The notes: generated by a model from the letters alone, not told the origin. 64,000 nt of DNA from Falsiroseomonas bella (GCF_003173615.1 NZ_QGNA01000003.1:620001-684000), one strand, 5' to 3'; counted from the first letter of the stretch, positions 8,388 to 19,312 are shown. Numbers and translations are program-made.

Positions 8388-9392
8388 TCACGCGTCGCCG
8401 GGGAACACGCGGCGCCAATCCTGCCGCATGGAGATCACCGACCAGCCGCGCTGCGGTGCCTCGTCCAGCGCCTTGGCGAGCCGGCCGACATGGCTCTCCC
8501 GGTCATAGGCGTATTCGCGCTCCGCATCGTCGTGGCGGAGGATCATGCCGAGGCGGCGCCCGGCGCCTTCCGTGGTGTATCGCAGCATCTCATGGTCGCC
8601 ATCCGAATTGCCGAAGGCGGCGATGGGCCGCTGCCCGATGTGCCGCGCGATGCCCACGGGCTTGCCGGGGCCGTCATCCACGAAGTCGAGGCGCGGCTCG
8701 CGCGTCAGCGTGATGCGGCCATCCTGCTCGCCGGGCTTCAGCGCGAAGGTCGAGCCGATGACCCGGTGCGGCGGGATGCCGTAGGTCCCGGCCGAGAAGG
8801 CGCGGATGAACTCGACGCCGCCGCCCGAGACGATGAAGCTGGTGAAGCCGTTCGCGCCCAGGAAGGCCAGCACCTCCAGCATCGGCTGGTAGACCAGTTC
8901 CGTGTAGGGCCGGCGCCAGCGCGCATCGCGCGCCGTGGCGAGCCATGCGGACGCGAGGCGCTGGAATTCCTCGGGCGTGTTGCCAGCCTGCGCCGCGCCG
9001 GCGAGCTTCAGCAGCGCCTCCATCCCGCCGCGCGCGGCTTCCTGCAGATTGCCCGCGATCGCGGCCCGGAAGGTGGGGTCCTCCTGCCATTGTGGGTTCC
9101 GCGGCGCCAATTCGCGGATACGGTCCAGGATGAAGAACAGCTGCGTGTAGGCCGGCTGCTCGACCCAGAGCGTGCCGTCATTGTCGAAGACGGCGATGCG
9201 CGCCGCGGGCGGCACGAAGGCCTCGCCGCCCTCGCGCGTCACGGCGGCGACGAAGTCGCGCAGTGCCTGCTTGCGTGGACCTTCGCGCCAGGAGGGCAGC
9301 GGGTCCGTGGCGGGCTGCGCGCGTGGCGCCGCCGCGCCCGTCGTGGCCAGAAGCAGGCCGAGCGCCGCGCGCCGCGGCAACACGCTCGTCAT
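8388..9392 (-). CDS. Exported HAD-superfamily phosphatase/hydrolase
   Basis: 334 residues. The N-terminus (LPRRAALGLLLATTGAAAPR) looks like a Tat or Sec signal peptide. HAD motif I is AVFDNDGTLW (Asp70 and Asp72), motif II is SFIVSGGG, and the acidic motif IV is AAFGNSDGDHEML. The cap region between motifs I and II is helical and about 120 residues, as in phosphoserine-phosphatase-like C1 members. Periplasmic HAD phosphatases are relatively rare; location in the envelope block with a sulfatase suggests action on an exported or imported ester, though the substrate is unknown. It is separated from AqpZ by a strong hairpin. Confidence 0.86.
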   Translation of the reverse strand: MTSVLPRRAALGLLLATTGAAAPRAQPATDPLPSWREGPRKQALRDFVAAVTREGGEAFVPPAARIAVFDNDGTLWVEQPAYTQLFFILDRIRELAPRNPQWQEDPTFRAAIAGNLQEAARGGMEALLKLAGAAQAGNTPEEFQRLASAWLATARDARWRRPYTELVYQPMLEVLAFLGANGFTSFIVSGGGVEFIRAFSAGTYGIPPHRVIGSTFALKPGEQDGRITLTREPRLDFVDDGPGKPVGIARHIGQRPIAAFGNSDGDHEMLRYTTEGAGRRLGMILRHDDAEREYAYDRESHVGRLAKALDEAPQRGWSVISMRQDWRRVFPGDA

Positions 9393-9420
9393 GCGACGCC
9401 TCCTTCCCCGCCCGGGTGCC

Positions 9421-9452
9421 GGCAGGCGGGCGGGGGGAACCGCCCGCCTGCC
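9421..9452. terminator. Perfect 13-bp GC hairpin between aqpZ and the HAD gene
   Basis: GGCAGGCGGGCGG (9421-9433) pairs perfectly with CCGCCCGCCTGCC (9440-9452) across a six-base loop. There is no T tract, so an intrinsic terminator is not certain; it may instead attenuate read-through or stabilise mRNA ends within the minus-strand block. Confidence 0.6.
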
Positions 9453-9509
9453 ACGAGGCAGCCGCCCTGGGGGGCAAGGCGACTGCCCGGCATCATCCTT
9501 CGCGTCCCG

Positions 9510-10250
<741 letters not shown>

Positions 10251-10316
10251 GATGACGTCTCGTTCCTGGGTCGGTCAGCCGTGCCGCCGCGCATCCGCCG
10301 GCGGCACGGCCGGGGT

Positions 10317-11933
10317 TCAGCGGCCGCTCGCGCCCTGGCGCAGCCGCGCCATCGCATCGCCGAGGCCGAAGCTTCCCGGCGCCTGGCGGGGCGGGAACTG
10401 CTCGAAGGTCGCCAGGAAGCGCCCGACGATGGCCTGGGCCGGCACCAGCGCGAAGGCATGCTCGATGCGCCAGCGGCCGTAGTCGATCGATTCGTCGGCG
10501 CGCTCATAGGGATCGCTGCGCAGGTTGTAGAGCTGCGGGAAGCGCAGCGTGGTGAAGGGCCGCTCCCACACATGCAGGCCGTGCGCCTCCTGGATCATGA
10601 AGTGGATCTTCCACTGGTCCAGGCGCAGCGCCGCGAGGTCGCCGTCATCGGTGAAGTAGAACATCTCCCGCCGCGCGCCGTCCCCGGTCTTCGTCAGCAG
10701 CGGCAGCTGGTTGTAGCCGTCGAGATGCACCTTGTAGGTGCGCCGCCCGGCCTGGTGGCCGTCCAGCAGCTTCTGCTTGATCTCCGGCTCGCCCGCGGCG
10801 GCGAGCAGCGTCGGCAGCCAGTCCTGGTGGGAGAAGATGTCGTTGATCACCTGCCCGGCCGGGATGCGCCCCGGCCAGCGCACCAGCGACGGCACGCGGA
10901 AGCCGCCTTCCCAGGCCGTCGCCTTCTCGCCGCGGAAGGGCGTGGCGCCGCCATCGGGCCAGGACATCACCTCGGCGCCGTTGTCGGTCGAGTAGAGGAC
11001 GATGGTGTTCTCGGCGATGCCGAGGTCGTCTAGCTTCTTCAGCAGCTGCCCGACATGCCCGTCATGCTCGACCATGCCGTCCGGATAGACGCCGAGGCCC
11101 GTGACGCCGCGGCTCGCTTCCTTCAGCCGCGTCCAGATGTGCATGCGCGTCGAGTTGAACCAGGTGAAGAACGGCTTCCCGTCGCGATGGGCGCGATCCA
11201 TGAAGTCGAGCGCGCCGGTGAGGAACTCCTCGTCCACCGTCTCCATGCGCTGCTTCGTCAGCGGCCCGGTGTTCTCGATGCGCTGCGTGCCGTCCGGGTT
11301 CGCCCAGGACTTCAGCACGCCGCGCGGGCCGAAGCGGCGGCGGAATTCGGGGTTGCGCGGATAGTCCGGGTTCTCCGGCTCGTCCTCCGCATTCAGGTGA
11401 TAGAGGCTGCCGAAGAACTCGTCGAAGCCGTGCATGGTCGGCAGGTGTTCGTCGCGGTCGCCGAGGTGGTTCTTGCCGAACTGCCCGGTGACGTAGCCGA
11501 GCGGCTTGAGCAGCCCGGCGATCGTCGGGTCCTCGGCGCGCATCCCCTCGGTCGCGCCGGGCAGGCCGACCTTGGAGAGGCCCGTGCGAACGGGGCTCTG
11601 CCCGGTGATGAAGGCGGAGCGCCCGGCGGTGCAGGAATTCTCGCCATAGGCGTCGGTGAACATCGCGCCCTCGCGCGCGATGCGGTCGATGTTGGGCGTG
11701 CGGTAGCCCATCATGCCCATGTTGTAGCAGGACGGGTTCGACCACCCCACGTCGTCGCCCCAGATCACCAGGATGTTCGGCCGCCCCTGCGGCGCGCGCG
11801 CGCCCGGCGCGGGAGAAGCCGGCGCCTGCTGCGCCTGGGCGAGGCGCGTGCCAGCCGCCGCGGTCGCGGCGAGCCCGGCGGCGCCGCCGAGAAGCATGTC
11901 GCGGCGCGAACGGCCGCCCGTGGTCTGGCTCAT
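10317..11933 (-). CDS. Tat-exported type I sulfatase (arylsulfatase family)
   Basis: 538 residues. The N-terminus carries a twin-arginine signal (SRRDMLLGGAAGLAATAAAG). The catalytic signature NSCTAGRSAF places the Cys to be converted to formylglycine at residue 101 (C-x-A-x-R). NILVIWGDDVGW supplies the metal-binding Asp pair and YSTDNGAE another metal-site Asp/Asn. The start at 11933 is 11 bases after the stop of the formylglycine-generating enzyme gene, so substrate and maturase are co-expressed. Tat export suits a protein that is folded and modified in the cytoplasm. It hydrolyses sulfate esters; aryl or lipid/sugar substrates are possible. Confidence 0.93.
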   Translation of the reverse strand: MSQTTGGRSRRDMLLGGAAGLAATAAAGTRLAQAQQAPASPAPGARAPQGRPNILVIWGDDVGWSNPSCYNMGMMGYRTPNIDRIAREGAMFTDAYGENSCTAGRSAFITGQSPVRTGLSKVGLPGATEGMRAEDPTIAGLLKPLGYVTGQFGKNHLGDRDEHLPTMHGFDEFFGSLYHLNAEDEPENPDYPRNPEFRRRFGPRGVLKSWANPDGTQRIENTGPLTKQRMETVDEEFLTGALDFMDRAHRDGKPFFTWFNSTRMHIWTRLKEASRGVTGLGVYPDGMVEHDGHVGQLLKKLDDLGIAENTIVLYSTDNGAEVMSWPDGGATPFRGEKATAWEGGFRVPSLVRWPGRIPAGQVINDIFSHQDWLPTLLAAAGEPEIKQKLLDGHQAGRRTYKVHLDGYNQLPLLTKTGDGARREMFYFTDDGDLAALRLDQWKIHFMIQEAHGLHVWERPFTTLRFPQLYNLRSDPYERADESIDYGRWRIEHAFALVPAQAIVGRFLATFEQFPPRQAPGSFGLGDAMARLRQGASGR

Positions 11934-11944
11934 CGTGTTCTCCC

Positions 11945-12904
11945 TCAAGCCTGGTTCGAGACGTCGCGGCGGATGCAGCGAAAGCCGATATGGCTCATGC
12001 CCGTGTCCACCATCTGCGCGTGGCGCGCCGCGGGGCGGTAGCGCCGGCAATAGGACGGCGCGCAGAGGAAGCTGCCGCCCTTCACCACCTTGCGCGGGAT
12101 GCGGATTGCCGGCTGCGCCGGGTCGTAGCTGAACTCCATGCGCGGGCCGCGCGGGTCGAGCGGCGCACAGCAGGGCTTCGTCGGGTCGGCCTCGTGCCGG
12201 GTGGACCACCAGTCGGTCGTCCATTCCCAGACATTGCCCGCCATGTCCGACAGGCCGTAGCCGTTCGGCGGATAGCTGCCGACCGGCGCGGTCCGCTCGA
12301 AGCCGTCGGCGGCGAAGTTCCGCCAGGGAAACGGCCCCTGCCAGGTGTTGGCCATGTGCACGCCGTCCGGCGTCAGCTCCTCGCCCCAGACGAACTCCGC
12401 CGCTTCGAGCCCGCCGCGCGCGGCGAATTCCCACTCGGCCTCGGTCGGCAGTTCCTTTCCGGCCCAGCGCGCATAGGCCTCGGCATCCTCGAAGGCGATC
12501 TGCACCACGGGATGCGCTTCGCGCCCCTCGACCGTGCTGCCCGGACCCTCCGGCTGGCGCCAGTTCGCGCCGGGCGTCCAGTGCCACCAGTTGGTCATGT
12601 CGCGCGTGTCCACCGGCCCCTCCGTCATGCGGAAGACCAGGGCGCCGGGCACGAGCATCAGCGGATCGGCGCCCGGATACATCGCCGGGTCGAGCGGCCG
12701 TTCGGCGACCGTCACATGGCCCGTTGCGGCCACGAAGCGGGCGAACTCGGCGTTGGTGACGGCGGTCCGGTCCATCCAGAAGCCGCTGACCCGGACGGCA
12801 TGCGCCGGCCGTTCCTCCGGATAATGGCGGTCGGAGCCCATCAGGAAGGTGCCGCCGGGAATGGCGACCATGCCCGCGGGCGCGCGCGACTCGAGCGTCG
12901 CCAT
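11945..12904 (-). CDS. Formylglycine-generating enzyme (SUMF1/FGE family)
   Basis: 319 residues with no signal peptide. The family converts the sulfatase active-site Cys to formylglycine. GMVAIPGGTFLMGSD opens the domain, ELPTEAEWEFAARGG and GNVWEWTTDWW are conserved core motifs, and KGGSFLCAPSYCRRYRPAAR contains the copper-binding cysteine pair Cys281 and Cys286 with the spacing of true FGEs. This distinguishes it from SUMF1 homologues that merely share the fold. The chosen ATG (12904) has GGGAGG upstream; an alternative ATG lies at 12928. It is the first gene of the minus-strand block and is divergent from a LysR regulator. Confidence 0.92.
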   Translation of the reverse strand: MATLESRAPAGMVAIPGGTFLMGSDRHYPEERPAHAVRVSGFWMDRTAVTNAEFARFVAATGHVTVAERPLDPAMYPGADPLMLVPGALVFRMTEGPVDTRDMTNWWHWTPGANWRQPEGPGSTVEGREAHPVVQIAFEDAEAYARWAGKELPTEAEWEFAARGGLEAAEFVWGEELTPDGVHMANTWQGPFPWRNFAADGFERTAPVGSYPPNGYGLSDMAGNVWEWTTDWWSTRHEADPTKPCCAPLDPRGPRMEFSYDPAQPAIRIPRKVVKGGSFLCAPSYCRRYRPAARHAQMVDTGMSHIGFRCIRRDVSNQA

Positions 12905-12987
12905 GCGTCCTGCCGCCTCCCTTCCCATGGGTCCCCGCCTGTTCGTTCCCGAAAGCCATTGCCATGGGCGCGCGCTTATCGGCCAAT

Positions 12988-13000
12988 GCCGTGTCGGCAA
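12988..13000. promoter_or_regulatory. Palindromic T-N11-A site, probable LysR operator
   Basis: TGCCGTGTCGGCA is a perfect 5-bp-arm dyad of the T-N11-A form bound by LysR-type regulators. It lies between the divergent FGE and lysR genes, 24 bases before the lysR ATG, where an autoregulatory recognition site is expected. Assignment is by position and form only. Confidence 0.6.
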
Positions 13001-13023
13001 TCTTCGCTTGCCGGGGGAGGCAT

Positions 13024-13995
13024 ATGCTCGAGGTGCGGGACCTGCGGCTTGTGCAGGCGATCGGGGAGCACGGCAGCCTGGTCAGGGCGGCGCGCGTCCT
13101 GAACACCACGCAGCCGGCGCTGACCCGCAGCCTCGCCGCGCTGGAGGCGAAGCTGAAGGGCCGGCTGTTCGAGCGCAGCCCGCGCGGCGCCATCGCCACG
13201 GATCTCGGTCGCGCCGTGCTTGCCGACGCGCAGGAGATGCTGGGCCGGCTCGAACGCCTGGACCGCTACCTGGCGGAGGTGCGCGGCGACCAGGTGCGCG
13301 ACCTCTCCATCCATGCGGGCGCCTATCTGGCGGAGACGCTCGCCATGACCGCCGCGGCGCGGATGCTGCCGCTCTACCCCCGCGTGCGGTTGCGCGTGAA
13401 CTCGGTGAACTGGGCCGACGTAGCCCGCGGCCTGCACGACCGGGAAGCGCCGATCGGCCTGGTGGACCGGCGCGGGATCGAGGACGATCCCGGCCTGGAG
13501 GTGGAGCCCCTGCAGCCGCAGCCCGGCGTCTTCGTCGTCCGCCCGGGCCATCCGCTGACGATGCAGCGCGGCCTCAGCCTGCCCGACATCCTCTCCTATC
13601 CGATGATCTTCATCGGCCGCGTGCCGACCGCCGTGCAGGCGCCGATGGCGGTGGCGCGCGAGCAGGCCCGCGTGCGCGGCACCATGCACCCGGCCTTTCC
13701 CGCGCTGGTGCAGGAAAGCCCGACCGTGGCCCTGGCCGCGGTGCGCCAGTCCGATGCGGTGGCTCCGATGACGCTGCCGCTGGCGCTGCCGGCGCTGCAG
13801 GCCGGCCAGGTCGTCGCCCTGCCCTGGCGGGAGCCCTGGGTCTCGCTGCACCCGGTCGTCCTTCGCCTGCGCCGCCGCCATCTGGGCGAGGCGGAGCAGG
13901 CCTTCCTCGACCTGCTGCGCGGCGTGGACCGGGAGTTCGAGCAGGCGGCGCGCGACTGGTGCGCGGCGCAGGGCCTGTCGCCCGACTGCGGCTGA
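13024..13995 (+). CDS. LysR-family transcriptional regulator divergent from the sulfatase block
   Basis: 323 residues. The winged helix is residues 1-60 (LRLVQAIGEHGSLVRAARVL, then NTTQPALTRSLAALEAKLKG and LFERSPRGAIATDLG), followed by a two-lobe effector domain. The ATG at 13024 has GGGGGAGG six bases upstream; a longer frame from 12964 is less likely. Position and the intervening T-N11-A dyad suggest it controls the FGE/sulfatase block and itself. Effector unknown. Confidence 0.9.
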   Translation: MLEVRDLRLVQAIGEHGSLVRAARVLNTTQPALTRSLAALEAKLKGRLFERSPRGAIATDLGRAVLADAQEMLGRLERLDRYLAEVRGDQVRDLSIHAGAYLAETLAMTAAARMLPLYPRVRLRVNSVNWADVARGLHDREAPIGLVDRRGIEDDPGLEVEPLQPQPGVFVVRPGHPLTMQRGLSLPDILSYPMIFIGRVPTAVQAPMAVAREQARVRGTMHPAFPALVQESPTVALAAVRQSDAVAPMTLPLALPALQAGQVVALPWREPWVSLHPVVLRLRRRHLGEAEQAFLDLLRGVDREFEQAARDWCAAQGLSPDCG

Positions 13996-14012
13996 CGCAG
14001 TAGCCTTAGCCC

Positions 14013-14696
14013 ATGCAGGTGCTGACGCTGCTCGACTGGCTGGCGCTCGCGGTCTTCGCCGCCTGCTGGATCGGCTATGCGACCGTGGTGGACCGCGTGC
14101 CGGCGATCCGGGCACGCAGCGTGATCGCCGCCATGGACGCGCACCGCCGCCGCTGGATGCTGGCGGCGCTGGCGCGCGAGAACCGCATCGCCGACATCGC
14201 GGCGATCGGCAACCTGATGCAGTCCACCGGCTTCCTGGCCACCACCTCCATCCTGATCCTGGGCGGCCTGGTGGCGCTGCTCGGCGCATCGGACATGGGG
14301 CGGCGCGTCATCGCGGTGCTGCCCTGGTCCGCGGTGCCCGACGAGGTCGCCTGGGAGATCAAGATCGCCCTGCTGCTGGTGATCTTCGTCAACGCCTTCT
14401 TCGAGCTGACCTGGGCGCTGCGCCAGTTCAACTACGGCTCCATCCTGCTCGGCGCCATGCCGCATGCGCCGGAGAGCGCGGCGGCCCAGGCCGAAGCCGA
14501 GGCGACGGCCCGCGTGCTGAACCGCGCCGCACGGCATTTCACCACGGGCCTGCGCAGCTACTATTTCGGGCTGGCGGCGCTGGCCTGGATCGTGCATCCC
14601 CTGGCGCTGGCGCTGGCGAGCCTGCTGGTGCTGCGCGAGCTGCACCGTCGCGAGTTCCGATCGGAAGTGCGCGCGGCGCTGCGGGCGGCGGGCTGA
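14013..14696 (+). CDS. DUF599 family integral membrane protein
   Basis: 227 residues with four hydrophobic segments: near 6-24 (LLDWLALAVFAACWIGYAT), 70-92 (STGFLATTSILILGGLVALL), 110-132 (VAWEIKIALLLVIFVNAFFE) and 185-207 (YFGLAALAWIVHPLALALAS). ELTWALRQFNYGSILLGAMP is the family hallmark. DUF599 proteins occur widely in alphaproteobacteria and have no assigned function. It starts 17 bases after the lysR gene and could be co-transcribed with it. It converges with the P1 peptidase gene, with only a weak GGGCC-TGAC-GGCCC hairpin between (14730-14743). Confidence 0.86.
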   Translation: MQVLTLLDWLALAVFAACWIGYATVVDRVPAIRARSVIAAMDAHRRRWMLAALARENRIADIAAIGNLMQSTGFLATTSILILGGLVALLGASDMGRRVIAVLPWSAVPDEVAWEIKIALLLVIFVNAFFELTWALRQFNYGSILLGAMPHAPESAAAQAEAEATARVLNRAARHFTTGLRSYYFGLAALAWIVHPLALALASLLVLRELHRREFRSEVRAALRAAG

Positions 14697-14761
14697 GTCT
14701 TGCGGATGGGCGGGCCGATTCAGACCTTCGGGCCTGACGGCCCTTCGGTCATCGGGCCGCC

Positions 14762-15847
14762 TCAGCGCCGCGCCAGCAGTTCCGCCAGGCGGTCGAGGGG
14801 CAGGGCGCGGCCGGTGACGCGACGGCCTCCGATGCGGCTTTCCACCGTGGTCGCCATGGTCAGCGCGTTCAGCACCGCCTCCTCCGTCGCTTCGATGGCC
14901 GCGACGAAAAGCGGCGAGACGCGGTCATTCGGCCACTCCGCATAGCGCGCCTCCGCGGCCCGCTTCTCCGGCGCGCGGATCACCTCGGGATGCGTCGCGA
15001 AGGCGATGGCGTAGTCGCCCGAGCCGTCGCTGAACGCCGCGCCCGTCCGCGCGATGCCCGCCATGGCGCGCCGTGCGAGGCGCTGCAGGTTGCGGTCCGA
15101 CAGCGGCGCGTCGGTCGCGACCACCACCACCACGGAGCCATCCGCATCGGCCTGTTGCGCGACATGGTCAGCCAGGAAGTATCTGCCGAGCAGCCGGCCG
15201 ACGGGCACGCCGTCCATCACCAGCGCGCCACCGTAATTCGCCTGCACGAGCGCCCCCACCGTCCAGCCGCCGAGCGCCGGCGGCAGCACGCGGGACGCCG
15301 TGCCGATGCCGCCTTTCCACCCGAAGGCCATGGTGCCCGTGCCGGCGCCGACGCTGCCTTCAGCGACCGGCCCCGGGGCCGCGATCGCCAGCGCATCGCG
15401 CATCTCGGCCGCGCCGATCCCGCGGGCGCGGATGTCGTTGAGGCGCCCGTCATTGGTCTCGCCCACCACGGCGTTCACGCTGCGCACGGCCTCGTTGCCG
15501 GGCTGCGCCAGCGTCCAGTCCACCAGCGCCTCCACCGCGCGGCCGACGGCCAGCGTGTTGGTCAGCAGGATCGGCGTCTCCAGCTCGCCGAGTTCCTGGA
15601 CCTGCGTCACCCCGGCCATCTTGCCGAAGCCGTTCATCGCGAAGACGCCCGCCGGCACACGGTGCGCGAAGGGATTTTGCGCGTGCGGCAGGATGGCGGT
15701 GACGCCGGTGCGCGTGCCCTCCCCCGCGATCACCGTCACCTGCCCGACGCGCACACCCGCGACATCCGTGATCGCATTGAGCGGGCCGGGCGGCAGGATG
15801 CCGGGAGCAAGGCCGAGCTCGCGCGCGCGGCGGCGGTGTTCCGTCAT
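14762..15847 (-). CDS. P1-family (DmpA/BapA-type) aminopeptidase
   Basis: 361-residue self-processing N-terminal-nucleophile hydrolase. The predicted autocleavage site is Gly237-Ser238 in QADADGSVVVVVATDAPLSD, so Ser238 would become the nucleophile of the beta subunit. GPLNAITDVAGVRVGQVTVI, AVVGETNDGRLNDIRARGI and EGSVGAGTGTMAFGWKGGIG are conserved in the alpha part. Family members release N-terminal D-Ala, L-amino acids or beta-amino acids from short peptides. No signal peptide is seen with ATG 15847; the 18 extra upstream codons of the open frame look spurious. Stop lies beside the converging DUF599 gene. Confidence 0.92.
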   Translation of the reverse strand: MTEHRRRARELGLAPGILPPGPLNAITDVAGVRVGQVTVIAGEGTRTGVTAILPHAQNPFAHRVPAGVFAMNGFGKMAGVTQVQELGELETPILLTNTLAVGRAVEALVDWTLAQPGNEAVRSVNAVVGETNDGRLNDIRARGIGAAEMRDALAIAAPGPVAEGSVGAGTGTMAFGWKGGIGTASRVLPPALGGWTVGALVQANYGGALVMDGVPVGRLLGRYFLADHVAQQADADGSVVVVVATDAPLSDRNLQRLARRAMAGIARTGAAFSDGSGDYAIAFATHPEVIRAPEKRAAEARYAEWPNDRVSPLFVAAIEATEEAVLNALTMATTVESRIGGRRVTGRALPLDRLAELLARR

Positions 15848-15857
15848 GCGCCTCGCC

Positions 15858-16520
15858 TCAATGCACCGGAAGCCGGCGGCCGGGGATCGGCGCCTCCGCA
15901 TCCAGCGCGCAGAGCGCCTCCACCAGCTTTGCCGGCGGCGTCACGCTGCCGGGCTCGACCGTGCAGCGCTGCGCGGCCGGAAGCTCCGGGTCGAGCCGGC
16001 GCGTCAGGGTGAAGGCACGATCCAGCGCGCCGTCGCCGCCGAAGCGGTGGAACACATGCTCCACCGCGCAGCAGCCGCTGCGCGCCGTTGCGACGAGATG
16101 ACCGGCGGGATCGAGCGTGAAGGTGGCGCCCGAGACCTCGCCGGCCGCCACGAAGCGCGAGCGCCAAGGCTGCATCCGCCACAGCGCGAAGGCGGTGTTC
16201 GCCCCGCCGGCGATCAGCGGCAGCCAGAGATCGGCCGCGCCGTCCTGGTCGGCGTCGAGTGCGCGGGGCGGCGCATCCGGCGCATCGGTCGGCACCGCGA
16301 AGCGCTGCCGCTCCACCCCGCCGGTGTCGAGCACGCGCACCTGCCAGGCGCCGTCCTGCGCCTCGACATGCAGGATCAGCGGCCGGGACCGCGGCCGCTC
16401 CGCGCGCAGCACGATCTCGGCGGCGTCGGCGCCGGCGGGCAGCGCTGCCAGCACGGCGAGCGCCGCCACCCGGATCGCGCCGTGAAGACGCGTAAGACGC
16501 GGCCTAGGCCGCGACGCCAT
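15858..16520 (-). CDS. Secreted protein of unknown function
   Basis: 220 residues beginning with a signal peptide ([20 protein letters not shown], cleaved near DAAE). The mature part has [20 protein letters not shown], an Asp-rich loop like the calcium loops of FG-GAP/VCBS proteins, followed by a beta-rich domain and two Cys pairs ([10 protein letters not shown] and single Cys near the end) that could form disulfides. The ATG at 16520 overlaps the end of alaS by 17 bases, suggesting co-transcription. I do not recognise a specific family; XAC2610-like periplasmic proteins have a similar layout. Confidence 0.7.
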   Translation of the reverse strand: MASRPRPRLTRLHGAIRVAALAVLAALPAGADAAEIVLRAERPRSRPLILHVEAQDGAWQVRVLDTGGVERQRFAVPTDAPDAPPRALDADQDGAADLWLPLIAGGANTAFALWRMQPWRSRFVAAGEVSGATFTLDPAGHLVATARSGCCAVEHVFHRFGGDGALDRAFTLTRRLDPELPAAQRCTVEPGSVTPPAKLVEALCALDAEAPIPGRRLPVH

Positions 16521-19164
16521 GCGCCAGCGTCTCGCGCACAGCGGACAGCGCCTCGGCCGCCTTGTCGGCATCGGGGCCGCCGGCCTGCGCCATCTCCGGC
16601 CGCCCACCGCCACCCTTGCCGCCGACCGCGGCCGCCGCGGCGCGCACGAGCGAGACGGCATCCGCCCTGCCCTTCGCGCCCTCGCCGAGCCCCGCGACGA
16701 TGCTCGCCTTGCCGCCTTCGCTGCTCACCAGCACCACGACATCCGCCGTGCCGCCCTTGAGGATCGCCTCGGCCAGGCCCTTCAGGTCGCGCGCCGGCAC
16801 CTCGCCCACATCGCGCAGCGCCACGCGCAGCCCGCCGATGGTCTCCACCTCCGCCGCCGCGCCGCCGGTCGCGAGCTTCTTGCGCAGGTCGGAGACCTCG
16901 CGCTCCAGCTTGCGGCGCTCCTCCACCAGCGCGGCGATGCGGTCCGCCAGTTCCTGCGGCCGCACCTTCAGCGCCGCGGCGGCCTCGTTCAGCTGGCGGT
17001 CGCGCTCTTCCAGCAGCTTCAGCGCGCTCTCGCCGGTTACCGCCTCGACGCGGCGAACGCCGGCGCTGACCGCGCCCTCGCTGACGATCCGGAACAGGCC
17101 GATGTCGCCGGTGCGGCGCACATGCGTGCCGCCGCAGAGCTCGAGCGAATAGACGCCGTGCTTCTCTGCGGCCGCCTCGTCATGGCCCATGCCGACGACG
17201 CGCACCTCCTCGCCGTATTTCTCGCCGAACAGCGCCATCGCGCCGGCGGCGACGGCCTGCTCCGGCGTCATCAGCCGCGTCGTCACCTCGGCATTCTCGC
17301 GCACGCGGGCGTTCACCTCGGCCTCGACCCAGGCCAGGTCCTCGTCCGTCATCGGCGCGTTGTGCGAGACGTCGAAGCGCAGCCGGTCCGGCGCGTTCAG
17401 CGAGCCCTTCTGGCTCACATGCGTCCCCAGCCGCCGCCGCAGCGCCTCATGCAGCAGATGCGTCGCGGAGTGGTGCGACCGGATCGCGGTGCGGCGGGCA
17501 TGGTCCACCTCGGCCTGCACCGCGAGGCCGACCTTCGCCTCGCCATGCGCGACCTGGCCGTAATGCACGATCAGGTCGCCCAGCTTCTTCTGCGTGTCGC
17601 GGACATTGATCCGCGCCGCCTCGCCGGCGGAGATCAGGCCGGTGTCGCCCACCTGGCCGCCGCTCTCGGCGTAGAAGGGCGTCTGGTTCAGCACGACCGC
17701 GACCTCGGCGCCGACGGGCGCGCTGTCCACCACCTGACCGTCGCGCACGATGGCGAGGATCTCGCCCTCCGCCGTCTCGGTCGAGTAGCCGAGGAATTCC
17801 GTCGCGCCGACCTTCTCCTTGAGGTCGAACCAGAGGGTTTCGGTGGCCGCCTCGCCCGAGCCCGCCCAGGCCGCGCGGGCGCGCTTCTTCTGCTCGGCCA
17901 TTGCCGCCTCGAAGCCGGCGACGTCCACGCTCTTGCCCTCGCCGCGCAGCGCGTCCTGCGTCAGGTCCAGCGGGAAGCCATAGGTGTCGTAGAGGCGGAA
18001 GGCCACCTCGCCCGGCAGCACGCCCCTGTCGCCGAGCCGCGCCGTCTCCTCCGCCAGCAGGCCGAGGCCGCGGGCGAGCAGGCTGCGGAAGCGGCCTTCC
18101 TCGAGCTTCAGCGTCTCGACGATCAGCTTCTCCGCGCGCACCAGTTCCGGATAGGCGGCGCCCATCTGGCGGATCAGCGCGGGCACCAGGCGATAGAGCA
18201 GCGGGTCCTGCGAGCCCATCATGTGCGCATGGCGCATGGCGCGGCGCATGATCCGGCGCAGGACATAGCCGCGCCCCTCGTTGGACGGCAGCACCCCATC
18301 CGCAACCAGGAAGGACGATGCCCGCAGGTGGTCCGCCACCACACGGTGGCTGGCCCGCCACTTGCCGTCCGGGTCCTGCCCGGTCGCCTCGGCGCTGGCC
18401 AGGATGATCGCGCGCAGCGTGTCCGTGTCGTAATTGTCGTGCTTGCCCTGCAGGATCGCCGCGAAGCGCTCCAGCCCCATGCCCGTGTCGATCGAGGGCT
18501 TGGGCAGCGCCACGCGCGTGCCGGGCGGCCCTTCCTCATACTGCATGAAGACCAGGTTCCAGATCTCGATGAAGCGGTCGCCGTCCTGGTCCTCGGAGCC
18601 AGGCGGGCCGCCGGCGATCTTGTCGCCATGGTCGAAGAAGATCTCGGAGCACGGGCCGCAGGGGCCGGTGTCGCCCATGCGCCAGAAATTGTCGCTGGTC
18701 GGGATGCGGATGATGCGGCTTTCGGACAAACCCGCGATCTTCTTCCAATAGGCGGGCGCCTCCTCGTCCTCCGAGTAGACGGTGACCAGAAGCCGGTCCT
18801 TCGGCAGGGCGAAATCCTTGGTCAGCAGCTCCCAGGCATGATGGATGGCCTGTTCCTTGAAGTAGTCGCCGAAGCTGAAATTCCCCAGCATCTCGAAGAA
18901 GGTGTGGTGGCGGGCGGTATAGCCCACATTGTCCAGGTCGTTGTGCTTGCCGCCGGCACGGACGCATTTCTGCGCCGTGGTCGCGCGCACATAGGGGCGC
19001 TTCTCCTGCCCGGTGAAGACATTCTTGAACTGCACCATGCCGGAATTCGCGAACATCAGTGTCGGGTCGTTGCGCGGCACCAGCGGCGAGCTGTCCACCA
19101 CCTCGTGCCCATTGCGGCGGAAGTAGTCGAGGAAGGTGGCGCGGATGTCGTTGCTGCTGGTCAT
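16504..19164 (-). CDS. alaS: Alanyl-tRNA synthetase
   Basis: 886 residues, normal for AlaRS. The class II aminoacylation domain begins [20 protein letters not shown] with motif 2 [20 protein letters not shown]. The editing domain zinc-binding residues are in [12 protein letters not shown] and [10 protein letters not shown] coiled-coil segment ([20 protein letters not shown]) precedes the Gly-rich C-Ala domain ([16 protein letters not shown]). The start at 19164 gives [15 protein letters not shown]; the open frame extends further but is low complexity. Adjacent recA is conserved synteny in alphaproteobacteria. Confidence 0.98.
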   Translation of the reverse strand: MTSSNDIRATFLDYFRRNGHEVVDSSPLVPRNDPTLMFANSGMVQFKNVFTGQEKRPYVRATTAQKCVRAGGKHNDLDNVGYTARHHTFFEMLGNFSFGDYFKEQAIHHAWELLTKDFALPKDRLLVTVYSEDEEAPAYWKKIAGLSESRIIRIPTSDNFWRMGDTGPCGPCSEIFFDHGDKIAGGPPGSEDQDGDRFIEIWNLVFMQYEEGPPGTRVALPKPSIDTGMGLERFAAILQGKHDNYDTDTLRAIILASAEATGQDPDGKWRASHRVVADHLRASSFLVADGVLPSNEGRGYVLRRIMRRAMRHAHMMGSQDPLLYRLVPALIRQMGAAYPELVRAEKLIVETLKLEEGRFRSLLARGLGLLAEETARLGDRGVLPGEVAFRLYDTYGFPLDLTQDALRGEGKSVDVAGFEAAMAEQKKRARAAWAGSGEAATETLWFDLKEKVGATEFLGYSTETAEGEILAIVRDGQVVDSAPVGAEVAVVLNQTPFYAESGGQVGDTGLISAGEAARINVRDTQKKLGDLIVHYGQVAHGEAKVGLAVQAEVDHARRTAIRSHHSATHLLHEALRRRLGTHVSQKGSLNAPDRLRFDVSHNAPMTDEDLAWVEAEVNARVRENAEVTTRLMTPEQAVAAGAMALFGEKYGEEVRVVGMGHDEAAAEKHGVYSLELCGGTHVRRTGDIGLFRIVSEGAVSAGVRRVEAVTGESALKLLEERDRQLNEAAAALKVRPQELADRIAALVEERRKLEREVSDLRKKLATGGAAAEVETIGGLRVALRDVGEVPARDLKGLAEAILKGGTADVVVLVSSEGGKASIVAGLGEGAKGRADAVSLVRAAAAAVGGKGGGGRPEMAQAGGPDADKAAEALSAVRETLAHGVAA

Positions 19165-19312
19165 GGCCTTGGTTCGCCGAAGTCTCTTGCCCGGGGAAAA
19201 GCCGCTTCCACTAGCGCGCAGTGCTGCCCCCGTCGAGGGCCGGCGCGCCGGAACCCGCCCCCGTGCCCGCCCGTTCGGGACCTGCCACCACCCCACCACA
19301 GGGACGACCGCC

